From Rhodospirillaceae bacterium (lineage in GTDB: Bacteria > Pseudomonadota > Alphaproteobacteria > Rhodospirillales > JABHCV01), in contig JABHGV010000073.1 in NCBI GenBank assembly GCA_018671895.1, forward strand, positions 1 to 62,878: a stretch of 62,878 nucleotides of DNA, read 5' to 3'. The notes beneath the pieces were generated by a model that worked only from the letters and a program-made list of their open reading frames with translations, was not told where the DNA came from and did no database searches. This document shows, one piece after another, positions 17,936 through 27,049 of the stretch; position 1 is the stretch's first letter; the number at the start of each line of letters is the position of its first letter. The translations under genes and the position numbers were made by a program.

Positions 17936-18147
17936 GCCCGGCCCCGCATTTCGCCTTCGTGCAGGATGACCCGGGCTTTCGCCTCGTCGTCCTTGGGCAC
18001 CATAACGCGCCGGGGAATGGCGGCGATGCTGCCTTCGAGAATGCTGGTGTGAGTATCGAGCACGACGGCCTTAACGCCATCGCCCGCCAGCGCATGCATC
18101 AGCCACGACAGCAATACCGGATCGTTGGTGCGCGTCAGTTCGACCAT
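17932..18147 (-). CDS. DUF2007 small protein
   Basis: This 71-residue protein matches the DUF2007 (putative signal transducing) family, with the typical start MVELTRTNDPVLLSWLMHALAGDG, the LDTHTSILEGS turn and the terminal RRVMVPKDDEAKARVIL. Family members adopt a GlnB-like alpha/beta fold, but the biochemical role is not established. It is the first gene of a three-gene operon. Three copies of TTTATC in exact 10-bp phase directly precede its start codon. Confidence 0.85.
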   Translation of the reverse strand: MVELTRTNDPVLLSWLMHALAGDGVKAVVLDTHTSILEGSIAAIPRRVMVPKDDEAKARVILHEGEMRGRA

Positions 18148-18242
18148 TTATCTGTGTTTATCCCTGTTTATCTATCTGGCATTCCGCATTATGCTAATAT
18201 TCAAGAGACCAAGAGGCACAGTTTACACAAGAGGGGCAACCA
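18147..18242. promoter_or_regulatory. divergent promoter region with three phased TTTATC repeats
   Basis: TTTATC occurs at 18147, 18157 and 18167, each spaced by exactly one helical turn, next to the DUF2007 start. Further right, TATGCTAATATT at about 18190 is a plausible -10 region for the polyprenyl synthase gene. The phasing suggests cooperative protein binding to one DNA face, but no regulator is identified. Confidence 0.4.
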
Positions 18243-19259
18243 TTGGGAATCGTCGTCGATATCGACAAGCAAAGATCAGACAAGCCGTCGCTGGATGACC
18301 TGACGGCCATCGTTGATGCCGACATGGCGGCTGTGAACGCGCTGATCATCAAACGCATGGAAAGCCCGGTGGCGCTGATCCCGCAACTGGCTGGCCACGT
18401 GGTCGCCGCCGGCGGCAAACGCCTGCGCCCGATGCTGACCCTGGCCGCCGCCAAATTGTGCGGTTACGAAGGCGAACGCCACGTGACGCTGGCGACCTGT
18501 ATCGAATTCATTCACACGGCCACCCTGCTGCACGATGACGTGGTTGATGAAAGTGCGCTGAGGCGCGGTGTCGATTCCGCCAATGCGGTGTGGGGAAATC
18601 AGGCCAGCGTGCTGGTTGGCGATTTCCTGTTCAGCCGGTCGTTCGAATTAATGGTCGAAGACGGCTCGGTCGAAGTGATGGGGATTTTATCGTCGGCCTC
18701 GGCCAGATTGGCCGAAGGCGAGGTCATGCAACTGCTGACCGCCAACGACACCGACACCGGCGAGACGGAATATCTGGAAGTGATCGCGGCGAAGACGGCG
18801 CAACTGTTCGCCGCCGCCTGTCGCTTGGGTGCCGTCGTTGCCGAGCGCCCGAAGGTCGAGGCCGAGGCGCTGGACGCGTTTGGTATGAATTTGGGCATTA
18901 CCTTCCAGCTGATCGACGACGTGCTGGATTATTCGGCCAAACAGGCGGAACTGGGCAAGGAAGTCGGCGATGATTTCCGCGACGGCAAGATTACCCTGCC
19001 GGTGATTTTGGCGTACCGTCGCGGCGACGACGACGAACGCGCGTTCTGGAACCGGACGCTGGGCGAGTTGGAGCAAAAAGACGGCGATCTGGAACATGCC
19101 TTTGGCTTGTTGCAAAAACACGGGGCGATGGACGACACGGTTGACCGGGCGCGCCATTACGGCGCCATCGCCCGGGATTCTCTTGGCATATTCCCCAACG
19201 GCGTGGTCAAGGACGCGCTGGTCGACCTGATCGATTTCTGCATCGACCGGCCTTATTGA
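18243..19259 (+). CDS. ispB: octaprenyl (polyprenyl) diphosphate synthase
   Basis: This trans-isoprenyl diphosphate synthase of 338 residues makes the side chain of ubiquinone from farnesyl diphosphate and IPP. The first Asp-rich motif LLHDDVVDESALRRG (DDVVD at 98-102) and the second, LIDDVLDYSA, are present, as are GGKRLRP and a hydrophobic chain-length pocket. The start is TTG, supported by the GAGGGG eight bases upstream, and gives the expected N-terminus. Chain length (C40-C50) cannot be read from sequence. Confidence 0.93.
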   Translation: MGIVVDIDKQRSDKPSLDDLTAIVDADMAAVNALIIKRMESPVALIPQLAGHVVAAGGKRLRPMLTLAAAKLCGYEGERHVTLATCIEFIHTATLLHDDVVDESALRRGVDSANAVWGNQASVLVGDFLFSRSFELMVEDGSVEVMGILSSASARLAEGEVMQLLTANDTDTGETEYLEVIAAKTAQLFAAACRLGAVVAERPKVEAEALDAFGMNLGITFQLIDDVLDYSAKQAELGKEVGDDFRDGKITLPVILAYRRGDDDERAFWNRTLGELEQKDGDLEHAFGLLQKHGAMDDTVDRARHYGAIARDSLGIFPNGVVKDALVDLIDFCIDRPY

Positions 19260-19359
19260 ATGATTGGCCCAAGCGGCGCTTGCCCTCGCCGGGAATTCGC
19301 CCTATAACCCGCCCCATCAGGCACGCGGCTTGCCCACGGGCATCCGCGCAGTCATCGGT

Positions 19360-19437
<78 letters not shown>

Positions 19438-19589
19438 TTTTTCCATCGAATTTAAGAGATTTGCGTGTCGCGGCCTGGGGCTGGCGGGTTCATTCCTGGC
19501 CAAAATCGGATATTAGAAAATGCTCATGTTGACGGCGGGGCACGAAGGGTAGATGCTTGGTATTGAATCCGCGTTAAGAGGCGTTACCA

Positions 19590-20735
19590 ATGGCTGCTAC
19601 ACCAGAAAACATCATTGGTTTGGAAGGCGTTGAAACGAGTAAAGTTTCCTCGGGTCGGAATATTTCACCCATATCCGTTCTTCTTGCTGTTGCCATCGCG
19701 TCGATCGTCTTTCTTTCTGACACATTAATGCCTCTTGGTGTTGCTGGTGGCGTGCCTTATGTCGCTCTGGTCCTTGTTGGCTGGTGGATGCCAAAGAGGA
19801 AGATGATTTTTCTTCTGGCGGCGATTGGGTCGGCGCTGACCATTTTTGGTTATTTCCTTTCGCCAGAAGGCGGGGTTTACTGGGTCACTATTACCAATCG
19901 CCTGTACGCTATTTTCGCCATTTTGATTACGGCGATCATCCTCTGGATTGCCCGACGGGACAGGGCGCTTATTCTGGAACATGAAAGAGAACTCGAAACA
20001 GCGATGCAAAAGGCAGAAGACGCCAGCCGCGCCAAATCAGATCTTGTCGCCAATATGAGCCACGAGTTACGAACGCCACTGAATGCCATCATCGGGTTTT
20101 CCGGCACGATGACGTCAGGCGTGTTCGGACCATTAGGCAATGAAAAATATATCGAATACGCAGGTGATATCCATCACGCCGGTCAACATCTGTTGGACCT
20201 CATCAATGACATTCTTGATATTTCCGCTTTTGAATCCGGCGCAATTAAGCTGGATGAAGCCAACACCAATTTTCATAATCTCGTCGAGACTTCTCTCAGC
20301 ATGCTCGCACCGTGGGCACGACGTGGGCAAGTAACGATCACCTCACACATTAATCCGGAATCTCCGATGATTTATGTGGACAGTCGCAGGATAAAGCAGG
20401 TCATACTCAACCTGCTAAGCAACGCGATAAAATTTACACCGGAAGGCGGAGAGGTCTCCATAAGTTCGCGGTTGAACGATGACGGCACGTTTTCCATTAC
20501 TGTTGCCGATACAGGTATCGGCATGGATGATGAGGGCGCTATTATCGCCATGGAAAAGTTCGGACAAGTAGACAGTGGCTATGACCGCAAACACGAAGGC
20601 GCAGGTTTGGGACTACCGCTAACCAAGGGATTGATGGAAATGCATGGCGGGACTCTTGAAATTGAGAGTCTGAAAGGTCATGGCACCAAGGCGATAGTGA
20701 CACTCCCGAAAAGTCGCGTCGTCAACACCCTCTGA
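19590..20735 (+). CDS. membrane sensor histidine kinase
   Basis: This 381-residue kinase has about four N-terminal membrane helices (residues 27-122) with no large periplasmic loop, then a short coiled coil. The HisKA domain contains the phospho-acceptor His158 in [17 protein letters not shown], and the HATPase domain has the N-box [19 protein letters not shown] and GAGLGLPL. The sensed signal is unknown. It lies downstream of tRNA-Pro and its codons are clearly more AT-rich than those of the surrounding genes, which suggests later acquisition. A separate receiver protein gene follows 150 bp later and could be its partner. Confidence 0.88.
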   Translation: MAATPENIIGLEGVETSKVSSGRNISPISVLLAVAIASIVFLSDTLMPLGVAGGVPYVALVLVGWWMPKRKMIFLLAAIGSALTIFGYFLSPEGGVYWVTITNRLYAIFAILITAIILWIARRDRALILEHERELETAMQKAEDASRAKSDLVANMSHELRTPLNAIIGFSGTMTSGVFGPLGNEKYIEYAGDIHHAGQHLLDLINDILDISAFESGAIKLDEANTNFHNLVETSLSMLAPWARRGQVTITSHINPESPMIYVDSRRIKQVILNLLSNAIKFTPEGGEVSISSRLNDDGTFSITVADTGIGMDDEGAIIAMEKFGQVDSGYDRKHEGAGLGLPLTKGLMEMHGGTLEIESLKGHGTKAIVTLPKSRVVNTL

Positions 20736-20884
20736 TTTCAGCCATAATCAGACGGCATCGTTGCGTTCAATTGAATGCGATGCGCAACAAGCGGGCAATC
20801 AGTCCGTATTTTCCTGAATCTTAATGTTCGGCCTATAATACCCTTGGGCAATGAACGAGAATAAATACGATCAGGGAGAATTGC

Positions 20885-21262
20885 GTGAACACAAAACGCG
20901 TGATCATTGTTGATGACGATCAGTTCTATGTGAACCTGGTCTCGAAAATATTTATCCAACGGGGCTGGCAGACTGTGATCTGCTCCAGTATGGAGACTGC
21001 CTTGCAGTCCTATAACCCGAAACATGTGAGTTTAATTGTCACTGATATTTTCATGCCGGGGATGGGAGGAATAGAGGGCATCAAGTTTCTTCGTCAGACA
21101 TTTCCTGATTCGTCGATCATAGCCATGTCGGGCGGCTGGGACGGCATGTCACCCAAGGCCACCGTTGACGCCGCCATAAAGATCGGCGCGGATGCAGGCC
21201 TGAAAAAACCAATCACCCCCGAAGAACTCGATCATGTCCTCGGCACCTTGAATATACCCTGA
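20885..21262 (+). CDS. single-domain response regulator (CheY-like)
   Basis: This 125-residue receiver domain has the acidic pair VDDDQ (residues 9-13), the phospho-acceptor Asp54 in IVTDIFMPGMGG and the Lys of LKKPITPEEL. There is no output domain. The start is GTG, preceded by GGGAGA. It probably takes phosphate from the adjacent kinase and passes it on by protein interaction. Base composition resembles that kinase rather than the neighbours. A dyad (TCTGATT/AATCAGA, 20731-20752) overlaps the kinase stop between the two genes. Confidence 0.88.
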   Translation: MNTKRVIIVDDDQFYVNLVSKIFIQRGWQTVICSSMETALQSYNPKHVSLIVTDIFMPGMGGIEGIKFLRQTFPDSSIIAMSGGWDGMSPKATVDAAIKIGADAGLKKPITPEELDHVLGTLNIP

Positions 21263-21300
21263 AGTCCTCTGTTATTGTTGAACATCAGTTGCCCCGGTGA

Positions 21301-23877
21301 TCAGGCGACCGCCGTATCTTCGTTGCTGGCCGGCAGGGAAATGACAAAACGCGCGCCGTCATCGGTATTTGCAGCCGCGATATTGCCGCCCATATCATTG
21401 ATAATGCCATAGCTGATGGATAGCCCCAGCCCGGTACCCTGGCCGACATCCTTGGTCGTGAAAAACGGCTCGAAGACATGCTTGATGTCATCTTCGCTGA
21501 TGCCACCGCCCGTATCCTCGACGGCGATGACCACATTGTCGGACGTCTCGCCAATGGTCACGGCGATACGTTTGTCGTCGTCGGGCCGCTCCTTCAAAAC
21601 ATCGCGGGCATTGCCGAACAGGTTCAGCAATACCTGTTCCACCTGCACCTGATGGCCCAACACCGGCGGGCATGTACCAGGAGATTCCACCGTGACTTCG
21701 ATTCCCGCCAGACGCAACTGCTCGCCGATCAAGCCCAGCGTACTGTCGACCATATGCCGTGGGTCCAGCAGTTCCGGCGTCATCCCCGGTTTGCGACCGA
21801 AAATACGCATATGATCGATAATTTGCGTCGACCGTTCGATCTGGGCGTCGATTTTGCCGAGCTTGTTCCTCAGGTATTCCGGGTTGGCGTCATTTTTCTT
21901 CATTTTGCGCAGAACGTTGTTCAGCACCATGCGCATGATATTCAGCGGCTGGTTCAATTCGTGGGCGACGCCGGTCGCCATTTCACCCAGCGTTGCCATC
22001 TTCGATGATTGAATCAGTTGCGCCTGCATCTCGTGACGTTCGGTGATGTCACGCGCGATGCTTCTGACCGTCGCGATCTCGCCGGTTTCATCGTAATAAA
22101 TGTTAACAGTCCACAGCATGTAGAAAACCTGACCATTGGCATTCTGCTGACGGTTTTCATAGGTCTGGCAGGTTTCCTTGTTGGTCACCCATCTGTTGAA
22201 CGCAATGGCCGTCGATTCACGGTCATCGGGATGGATAAAATCGAAGGCCAGGCGGCCGACGCATTCTTCAGGAGGAACGCCGTAAATGTCATTCGCCTTG
22301 TGATTGACGAAAAGGAAATGTCCGGTGCTGTCGACAACGGTAACCAGATCGTCCGTTCCCTCGACGATTTCACGATATTGTTCCTCGCTTTTTTGCACGG
22401 CCCATTCGGCTTCCTTGGCCGGTGTAATGTCCTGAACCACACCCAGCATGTTCAGCGGCTTGCCATCGTCGTCGCGCACCACATCGCCTTTTTCCAGAAG
22501 ATACCGGGTGGTGCCATCGGGCCAGACGGCCCGGTGTTCGATGTTGTATTCGATGCCTTTTTCAACGCACGCGGTGACCGCATTGGTCACGCGCTCGCGG
22601 TCATCTGGATGAATGGCCGCGACGAAATTGTCATAGGTCATTTCCAACGCCCCGGTTTCATGGCCGAACAACGGGGCAATCTGGTCGGACCAGTACAGAT
22701 CGCCGGTCTGGATATTCCAGTCCCAGGTGCCGATGTTGGCGAAATCCTGACTTTTGGTGAAACGCTCGTCGCTTTTCCTGAGAGCCAGTTCGGTGGCTTT
22801 ACGTTCGGCAATGTCACGAAACACGACAACGGCACCCGCCGTCTCGCCGTCTTCGAAAACCGGCGTCGAGGTGTATTCGACCGGAAGCCCCGAGCCATCC
22901 TTGCGCCAGAATATTTCGTCATCAACGGTCTTGATCTTGCCTTCCATAAAGGCGGCAAAGATGGGACTTTCCGTTCGCGGATAATGGCTTCCATCGGGCC
23001 GGGTGTGGTGGCACAGAACGTGGTGTGACTGGCCAATCAGTTCACCCTCTTTCAAACCCAGCAGCCTTTCCGCCTTTGGGTTGATGAAGGTGCACAGCCC
23101 GTCCAGGTCGACACCGAATATCCCTTCACCGGCGGCATTGAGCACCATTTCTCTGGAACGGATAGCCTTTGCCAATTCATCGTTAAAAGAGCTGGCAATG
23201 CCACGGACAACGGCAACAACAACAACAAAGCCAAAGATAACCGCAATGGACATTCCGGCGATGGACACCACAAAAGACCATTCCGAGACCCGTAGCGATT
23301 CCGCCTGACGTTTCTCAATCAACGCCTGCTCGACAGATATAAAATCCTCGACAATGCTTCTGATGGTATCCATCAATTGTTTTCCAGCCTCTTGCTTGAA
23401 GCTGTCGATGACATCCTCCTCAGATTCCTCGCCCCTGTTGACACTGCGACGCAATTTGATTGCTGGCACCGCTATGGTGTCCTGCCATTCCTCGGCATAC
23501 CGCTTGATCGCTTGCAGAGTCGCGACCTGTGACGGCTCGCCCGATACAAGATTCTCCAATATGGCCGTTTCCAGAAGAAAGCCTTCCCTGCCGGAGTTGT
23601 ATGGCTCCAGGAAGTGCTCGTTGCCAGTAATCTGAAACCCGCGCTTGCCTGTTTCCATATCAATCAACTGCTTGATGACATACTGGGCATGACCGATGAC
23701 TTTGTGGGAATGAATGACCCGGGCTTCCGTTTCACGAACACTCTGGATCGTGACATGCATGACGTAGGCGTATGCAGCCATCGACAGAATGATGACGCCA
23801 AAACCCGCCAACACTTTGACCTGATAAGACAATCTGGCAATCTTGTCTTGCGCCGTTTTGGTAATATTTTGGATCAT
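21301..23877 (-). CDS. multi-PAS sensor histidine kinase with CHASE3 domain
   Basis: This is an 858-residue membrane kinase. A membrane helix (about 22-44) leads to a periplasmic CHASE3-type helical domain (MKRGFQITGNEHFLEPY-like ETGKRGFQITGNEHF), then a second helix (about 205-230). Three PAS/PAC modules follow, including GEGIFGVDLDGLCTFINP and the FGHETGALEMT and IVEGTDDLVTVVDSTGHF segments. HisKA has GVAHELNQPLNIMRM, and the HATPase ends with GTGLGLSISYGI. It lacks a receiver domain, so a separate regulator is needed. It starts 17 bp after the neighbouring receiver-kinase gene and is probably cotranscribed with it. The ligand is unknown. Confidence 0.9.
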   Translation of the reverse strand: MIQNITKTAQDKIARLSYQVKVLAGFGVIILSMAAYAYVMHVTIQSVRETEARVIHSHKVIGHAQYVIKQLIDMETGKRGFQITGNEHFLEPYNSGREGFLLETAILENLVSGEPSQVATLQAIKRYAEEWQDTIAVPAIKLRRSVNRGEESEEDVIDSFKQEAGKQLMDTIRSIVEDFISVEQALIEKRQAESLRVSEWSFVVSIAGMSIAVIFGFVVVVAVVRGIASSFNDELAKAIRSREMVLNAAGEGIFGVDLDGLCTFINPKAERLLGLKEGELIGQSHHVLCHHTRPDGSHYPRTESPIFAAFMEGKIKTVDDEIFWRKDGSGLPVEYTSTPVFEDGETAGAVVVFRDIAERKATELALRKSDERFTKSQDFANIGTWDWNIQTGDLYWSDQIAPLFGHETGALEMTYDNFVAAIHPDDRERVTNAVTACVEKGIEYNIEHRAVWPDGTTRYLLEKGDVVRDDDGKPLNMLGVVQDITPAKEAEWAVQKSEEQYREIVEGTDDLVTVVDSTGHFLFVNHKANDIYGVPPEECVGRLAFDFIHPDDRESTAIAFNRWVTNKETCQTYENRQQNANGQVFYMLWTVNIYYDETGEIATVRSIARDITERHEMQAQLIQSSKMATLGEMATGVAHELNQPLNIMRMVLNNVLRKMKKNDANPEYLRNKLGKIDAQIERSTQIIDHMRIFGRKPGMTPELLDPRHMVDSTLGLIGEQLRLAGIEVTVESPGTCPPVLGHQVQVEQVLLNLFGNARDVLKERPDDDKRIAVTIGETSDNVVIAVEDTGGGISEDDIKHVFEPFFTTKDVGQGTGLGLSISYGIINDMGGNIAAANTDDGARFVISLPASNEDTAVA

Positions 23878-23894
23878 TTACGAATGATCCTCTG

Positions 23895-25130
23895 TCAGCC
23901 TTTGCGAACGGGAATATCAAGGGTCACCGTTGTGCCGACACCCGGGGTGCTGTCGATTTGCATTTCACCACCGTGTGCCTCGACGATACCCTTGGCCAAC
24001 GGCAGACCCAGCCCCATGCCTTCGAATTTACGACCAATGGAACCATCGATCTGACGCATCGGCTCCAGCGCGATGGCTGTCTGTTTCGGCGTCATGCCGG
24101 GGCCGTTATCAGATACCAGTATGTGTAAATGGCCGTCTTCCAATTCCATAAACATCGACACCTTGCCACCCTCGCCACTGTGGCGGGCAGCGTTTTCGAT
24201 CAGATGCCCGGTGGCTTTCTGCAACTGGTTGAAATCGGCTTCGATCTCGAACGAACGATCCGCCATGCTGCAATGCAGGGAACTGCCCCATAGCTCTGAC
24301 AGATGGCTATGTTCGGATTCCACCGCATCGACAAAATTTTGCGCCGAGAACTGGGAGTAGTTCTGGGTCAATTCACCCGCCGTTATTGATGACAGGGTGA
24401 GAATGGAATCGACGGTTCGGGTCAGCCGCATCCCGGCCAAATTTATGTTTTCGGCACATTTCCGTCTTTTCTCCGGATCATCGTCTTCTTTCATGTCCAT
24501 CAACAATTGCGAGAAGCCAATGACGGCGTTGAGCGGTGTATTCAATTCGTGGCTCATCATCTGCAGGAATTCATCCTTCAGGCGATTTACGATGGTCAGT
24601 TCCTGGTTCTGTTCGGCCAGGTTGTCAGCCAGATGTTGAACCTCGGCGGTTCTGTCGGTGACTTCCTGTTCCAGGTGGTCCTTGTACAAACGTTCATTGG
24701 CGCGCAGCTGGATAATTTCCCCGGCGCGGCGCACTGAATGCAGCAAGTGGTCCGGCGAAATCGGCTTGGTCAGGAAATCTTCGGCCCCCAGTTGCAGGGC
24801 CTCGATGGCTTCCTTCATGCCAGCGTGGCCGGTGACCACGATAACGAACAGATCGCGCTTGCCTTCATAATTTTTGTTCAGGCGGCGCGCCATTTCCAGA
24901 CCGTCCATGCCGGGCATCCGGATGTCGGTGACGACGACGCCAATGTCTGTGTCATTTTTAATCAGATCCATCGCCTGGACGGCACCAAAGGCAGACACGC
25001 ATTGCAGACCCTCATCTTCAAGCTGTTCAACGACTTCTTCGACAATGTCGGGTTCGTCATCGACGATCAGCACCTTGGATGCCATTGGGATGGTGGCTGT
25101 CGGCATATTCAAGTCGGTTGTCTGTACCAT
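23895..25130 (-). CDS. receiver-histidine kinase (response regulator with kinase output)
   Basis: This soluble protein of 411 residues has an N-terminal receiver (SKVLIVDDEPDIVEE, phospho-acceptor Asp69 in VVTDIRMPGMDG, Lys in FLTKPIS), a coiled-coil linker with QEVTDRTAEVQHLADNLAEQ, and HisKA His194 in MMSHELNTPLNAVIGFS. The HATPase domain has SDNGPGM and GMGLGLPLAKG. I choose the ATG at 25130, which has GAGGTG upstream; a start five codons earlier is possible. The arrangement suggests that its kinase is tuned by an upstream phosphate donor, possibly the PAS kinase encoded next. It diverges from the OmpR-type regulator gene at 25262. Confidence 0.88.
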   Translation of the reverse strand: MVQTTDLNMPTATIPMASKVLIVDDEPDIVEEVVEQLEDEGLQCVSAFGAVQAMDLIKNDTDIGVVVTDIRMPGMDGLEMARRLNKNYEGKRDLFVIVVTGHAGMKEAIEALQLGAEDFLTKPISPDHLLHSVRRAGEIIQLRANERLYKDHLEQEVTDRTAEVQHLADNLAEQNQELTIVNRLKDEFLQMMSHELNTPLNAVIGFSQLLMDMKEDDDPEKRRKCAENINLAGMRLTRTVDSILTLSSITAGELTQNYSQFSAQNFVDAVESEHSHLSELWGSSLHCSMADRSFEIEADFNQLQKATGHLIENAARHSGEGGKVSMFMELEDGHLHILVSDNGPGMTPKQTAIALEPMRQIDGSIGRKFEGMGLGLPLAKGIVEAHGGEMQIDSTPGVGTTVTLDIPVRKG

Positions 25131-25261
25131 TTTTCTGCACCTCAAAGTTTTTCCAGCGAATTCACCATGACATGACGATGTTGTGTCCTTATGGCCTGAA
25201 TGTTGCTAAGTTGTTGCCATTACACACATTGGGATCGGGGCTATTGGTTTCAAGAATTGAT

Positions 25262-25957
25262 ATGAACAAAAAACTGCATCTGCTGGTCGTCGAGGACGAC
25301 GAGCAAATGCAATCGTTACTGTCGGTGTACCTTGAGCAAGAAGGCTATGACATCACCGGTGTAACTACCGGCAAAGATATGTTTTCAGCCCTGAACAAGC
25401 GCCCGGCCAACCTTATTTTGCTTGATCTGACACTGCCCGACGAAGACGGACTGACCCTGGCCCGGCAGTTACGCGCACGCAGCGATATTCCGATCATCAT
25501 CATGACGGCGCGCCAAAGCATGGAAGACCGGCTGGCCGGTCTGGACATCGGTGCCGATGACTTCCTAACCAAGCCGTTTGATCCGCGCGAACTGGTGCTC
25601 AGGGTCCGCAATGTACTGAAACGCAGTTCCGATGATTCTGATAACGAAACCCGAACCATTGACTTCGACGACTGGCGGCTGGATTTGTCGGCGCGCACCC
25701 TGACCGCCCCGGATGACAGCGATGTCGCCCTGACAGGGGGTGAATTCAACCTGCTGGTCGCCCTCGCCAAGGCCCCGAACCGGGTGTTGTCGCGCGATCA
25801 TCTGCTAGACGCCGTCGTCCGAGACAACGAACCACCGTCCGACCGCATGATCGATGTCTTCGTCAGCCGGCTGCGCAAGAAGATCGAGAAGAACCCCCGC
25901 AAACCGGTCTACATCGTCACCGTGCCGGGACATGGCTATAAGTTCGCAGGACAGTAA
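25262..25957 (+). CDS. OmpR/PhoB-family response regulator
   Basis: This 231-residue transcription factor has a receiver domain (LLVVEDDEQM, phospho-acceptor Asp55 in LILLDLTLPDEDG, Lys in FLTKPFDPREL) and a winged-helix output domain (LTGGEFNLLVAL, SDRMIDVFVSRLRKKIE, GHGYKF). The start at 25262 gives a standard N-terminus. It is divergent from two sensor kinases, with about 130 bp between, so these may form one signalling locus. Target genes are unknown. Confidence 0.93.
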   Translation: MNKKLHLLVVEDDEQMQSLLSVYLEQEGYDITGVTTGKDMFSALNKRPANLILLDLTLPDEDGLTLARQLRARSDIPIIIMTARQSMEDRLAGLDIGADDFLTKPFDPRELVLRVRNVLKRSSDDSDNETRTIDFDDWRLDLSARTLTAPDDSDVALTGGEFNLLVALAKAPNRVLSRDHLLDAVVRDNEPPSDRMIDVFVSRLRKKIEKNPRKPVYIVTVPGHGYKFAGQ

Positions 25958-26058
25958 GCATCCATGGCGCTGGCCCTTTCGATTTCGATGTTTTATCGAT
26001 GCCCGGGCGCGGTAGTATGGGCGAGTCGCCGAGCTGATCCAGGGAAAGAGACGGGATA

Positions 26059-27033
26059 TTGAGCCAGAAAAACCGCAACGCCCTTGTCACCCTTGCCATT
26101 GGCGACGATTACGTCGCCGATTTCATGAAACACGCCGAACCGACGTGGGCAAAGTACTGTACCCGCCACGGATACGATGCGATTCTGCTGACCGATCTGA
26201 TCGACAAGGATTGTGATTTTTCGAAGAAATCCATCCACTGGCAAAAGCTGCTGGTCGGCATTCTGCCGCAGTTACAGGATTATGACCGTGTGGTCTGGAT
26301 CGACGGCGACATTCTGATCAACCACCGCATGGCACCGTCCATTGTTGATGAAGTCAGCGGCGACAAGATCGGTGTCATCGATGCCTCGCCGGAATTCCAC
26401 TATGGCGACGATGTTTACAACCTGCACGCCCGTTTCCTGATTCTGAATTACCTGATGAAAATACGAATGGGCGGGGCCAAGCCCGGTGGCGTCGACAAGG
26501 TGACCATCACCGATGGTAATCTGGCAGCCTATTACAAATTTCTTGGGTTCGAAAAAGAAGTTACGCGCTTCATCAACACCGGCGTCTTCGTCTTTTCCCC
26601 AAAGCAGCACGGCGCCTTTCTGGCCGGCATCTATCAGAAATACGATCAGGACTACATGGATTTCGAGAACACGCCGTTGTCTTATGAGTTTCAGGCCAAC
26701 GACGCGGTCCAATACATCGACGGGCGCTTTAACCACGTTTGGCGGTCGGTTGCCGTCAAACATTATCCGTTTTTGTTCAACCGCGATCGCGTCGACAATT
26801 ACGATGAAATGCTGCGGCTGTGCGCCAACGTCACCTTCCGCAATTCATATTTTATGCACTTTGCCGGTGGCGCCGGAAACCCGGTGATCAAGGACGCCTT
26901 TTCAATGATCGATTCTGAAGCCGCCTCGGCCGCCCAACTGGCTTTTCCCGATGAATGGGAAAGCCTTGAAGACCTGGTGGAATTCGAGCGTCTCGACGGG
27001 CTTGATAAAACCGGACGGGGAATCATGTTCTAG
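26059..27033 (+). CDS. glycosyltransferase-like protein with DGD motif
   Basis: This 324-residue protein looks like a GT-A nucleotide-sugar transferase related to GT8/GT34. LVTLAIGDDYVADFMKHAEP opens the fold, and DRVVWIDGDILINH carries the metal-binding D-x-D type motif, followed by FINTGVFVFS. The start is TTG with GGGA upstream, which gives a sensible N-terminus. It precedes a TPR-containing glycosyltransferase gene by 16 bp, so the two are probably co-expressed and may act on the same glycan. The donor sugar is unknown. Confidence 0.78.
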   Translation: MSQKNRNALVTLAIGDDYVADFMKHAEPTWAKYCTRHGYDAILLTDLIDKDCDFSKKSIHWQKLLVGILPQLQDYDRVVWIDGDILINHRMAPSIVDEVSGDKIGVIDASPEFHYGDDVYNLHARFLILNYLMKIRMGGAKPGGVDKVTITDGNLAAYYKFLGFEKEVTRFINTGVFVFSPKQHGAFLAGIYQKYDQDYMDFENTPLSYEFQANDAVQYIDGRFNHVWRSVAVKHYPFLFNRDRVDNYDEMLRLCANVTFRNSYFMHFAGGAGNPVIKDAFSMIDSEAASAAQLAFPDEWESLEDLVEFERLDGLDKTGRGIMF

Positions 27034-27049
27034 CAATGGGCCGGAGCGC

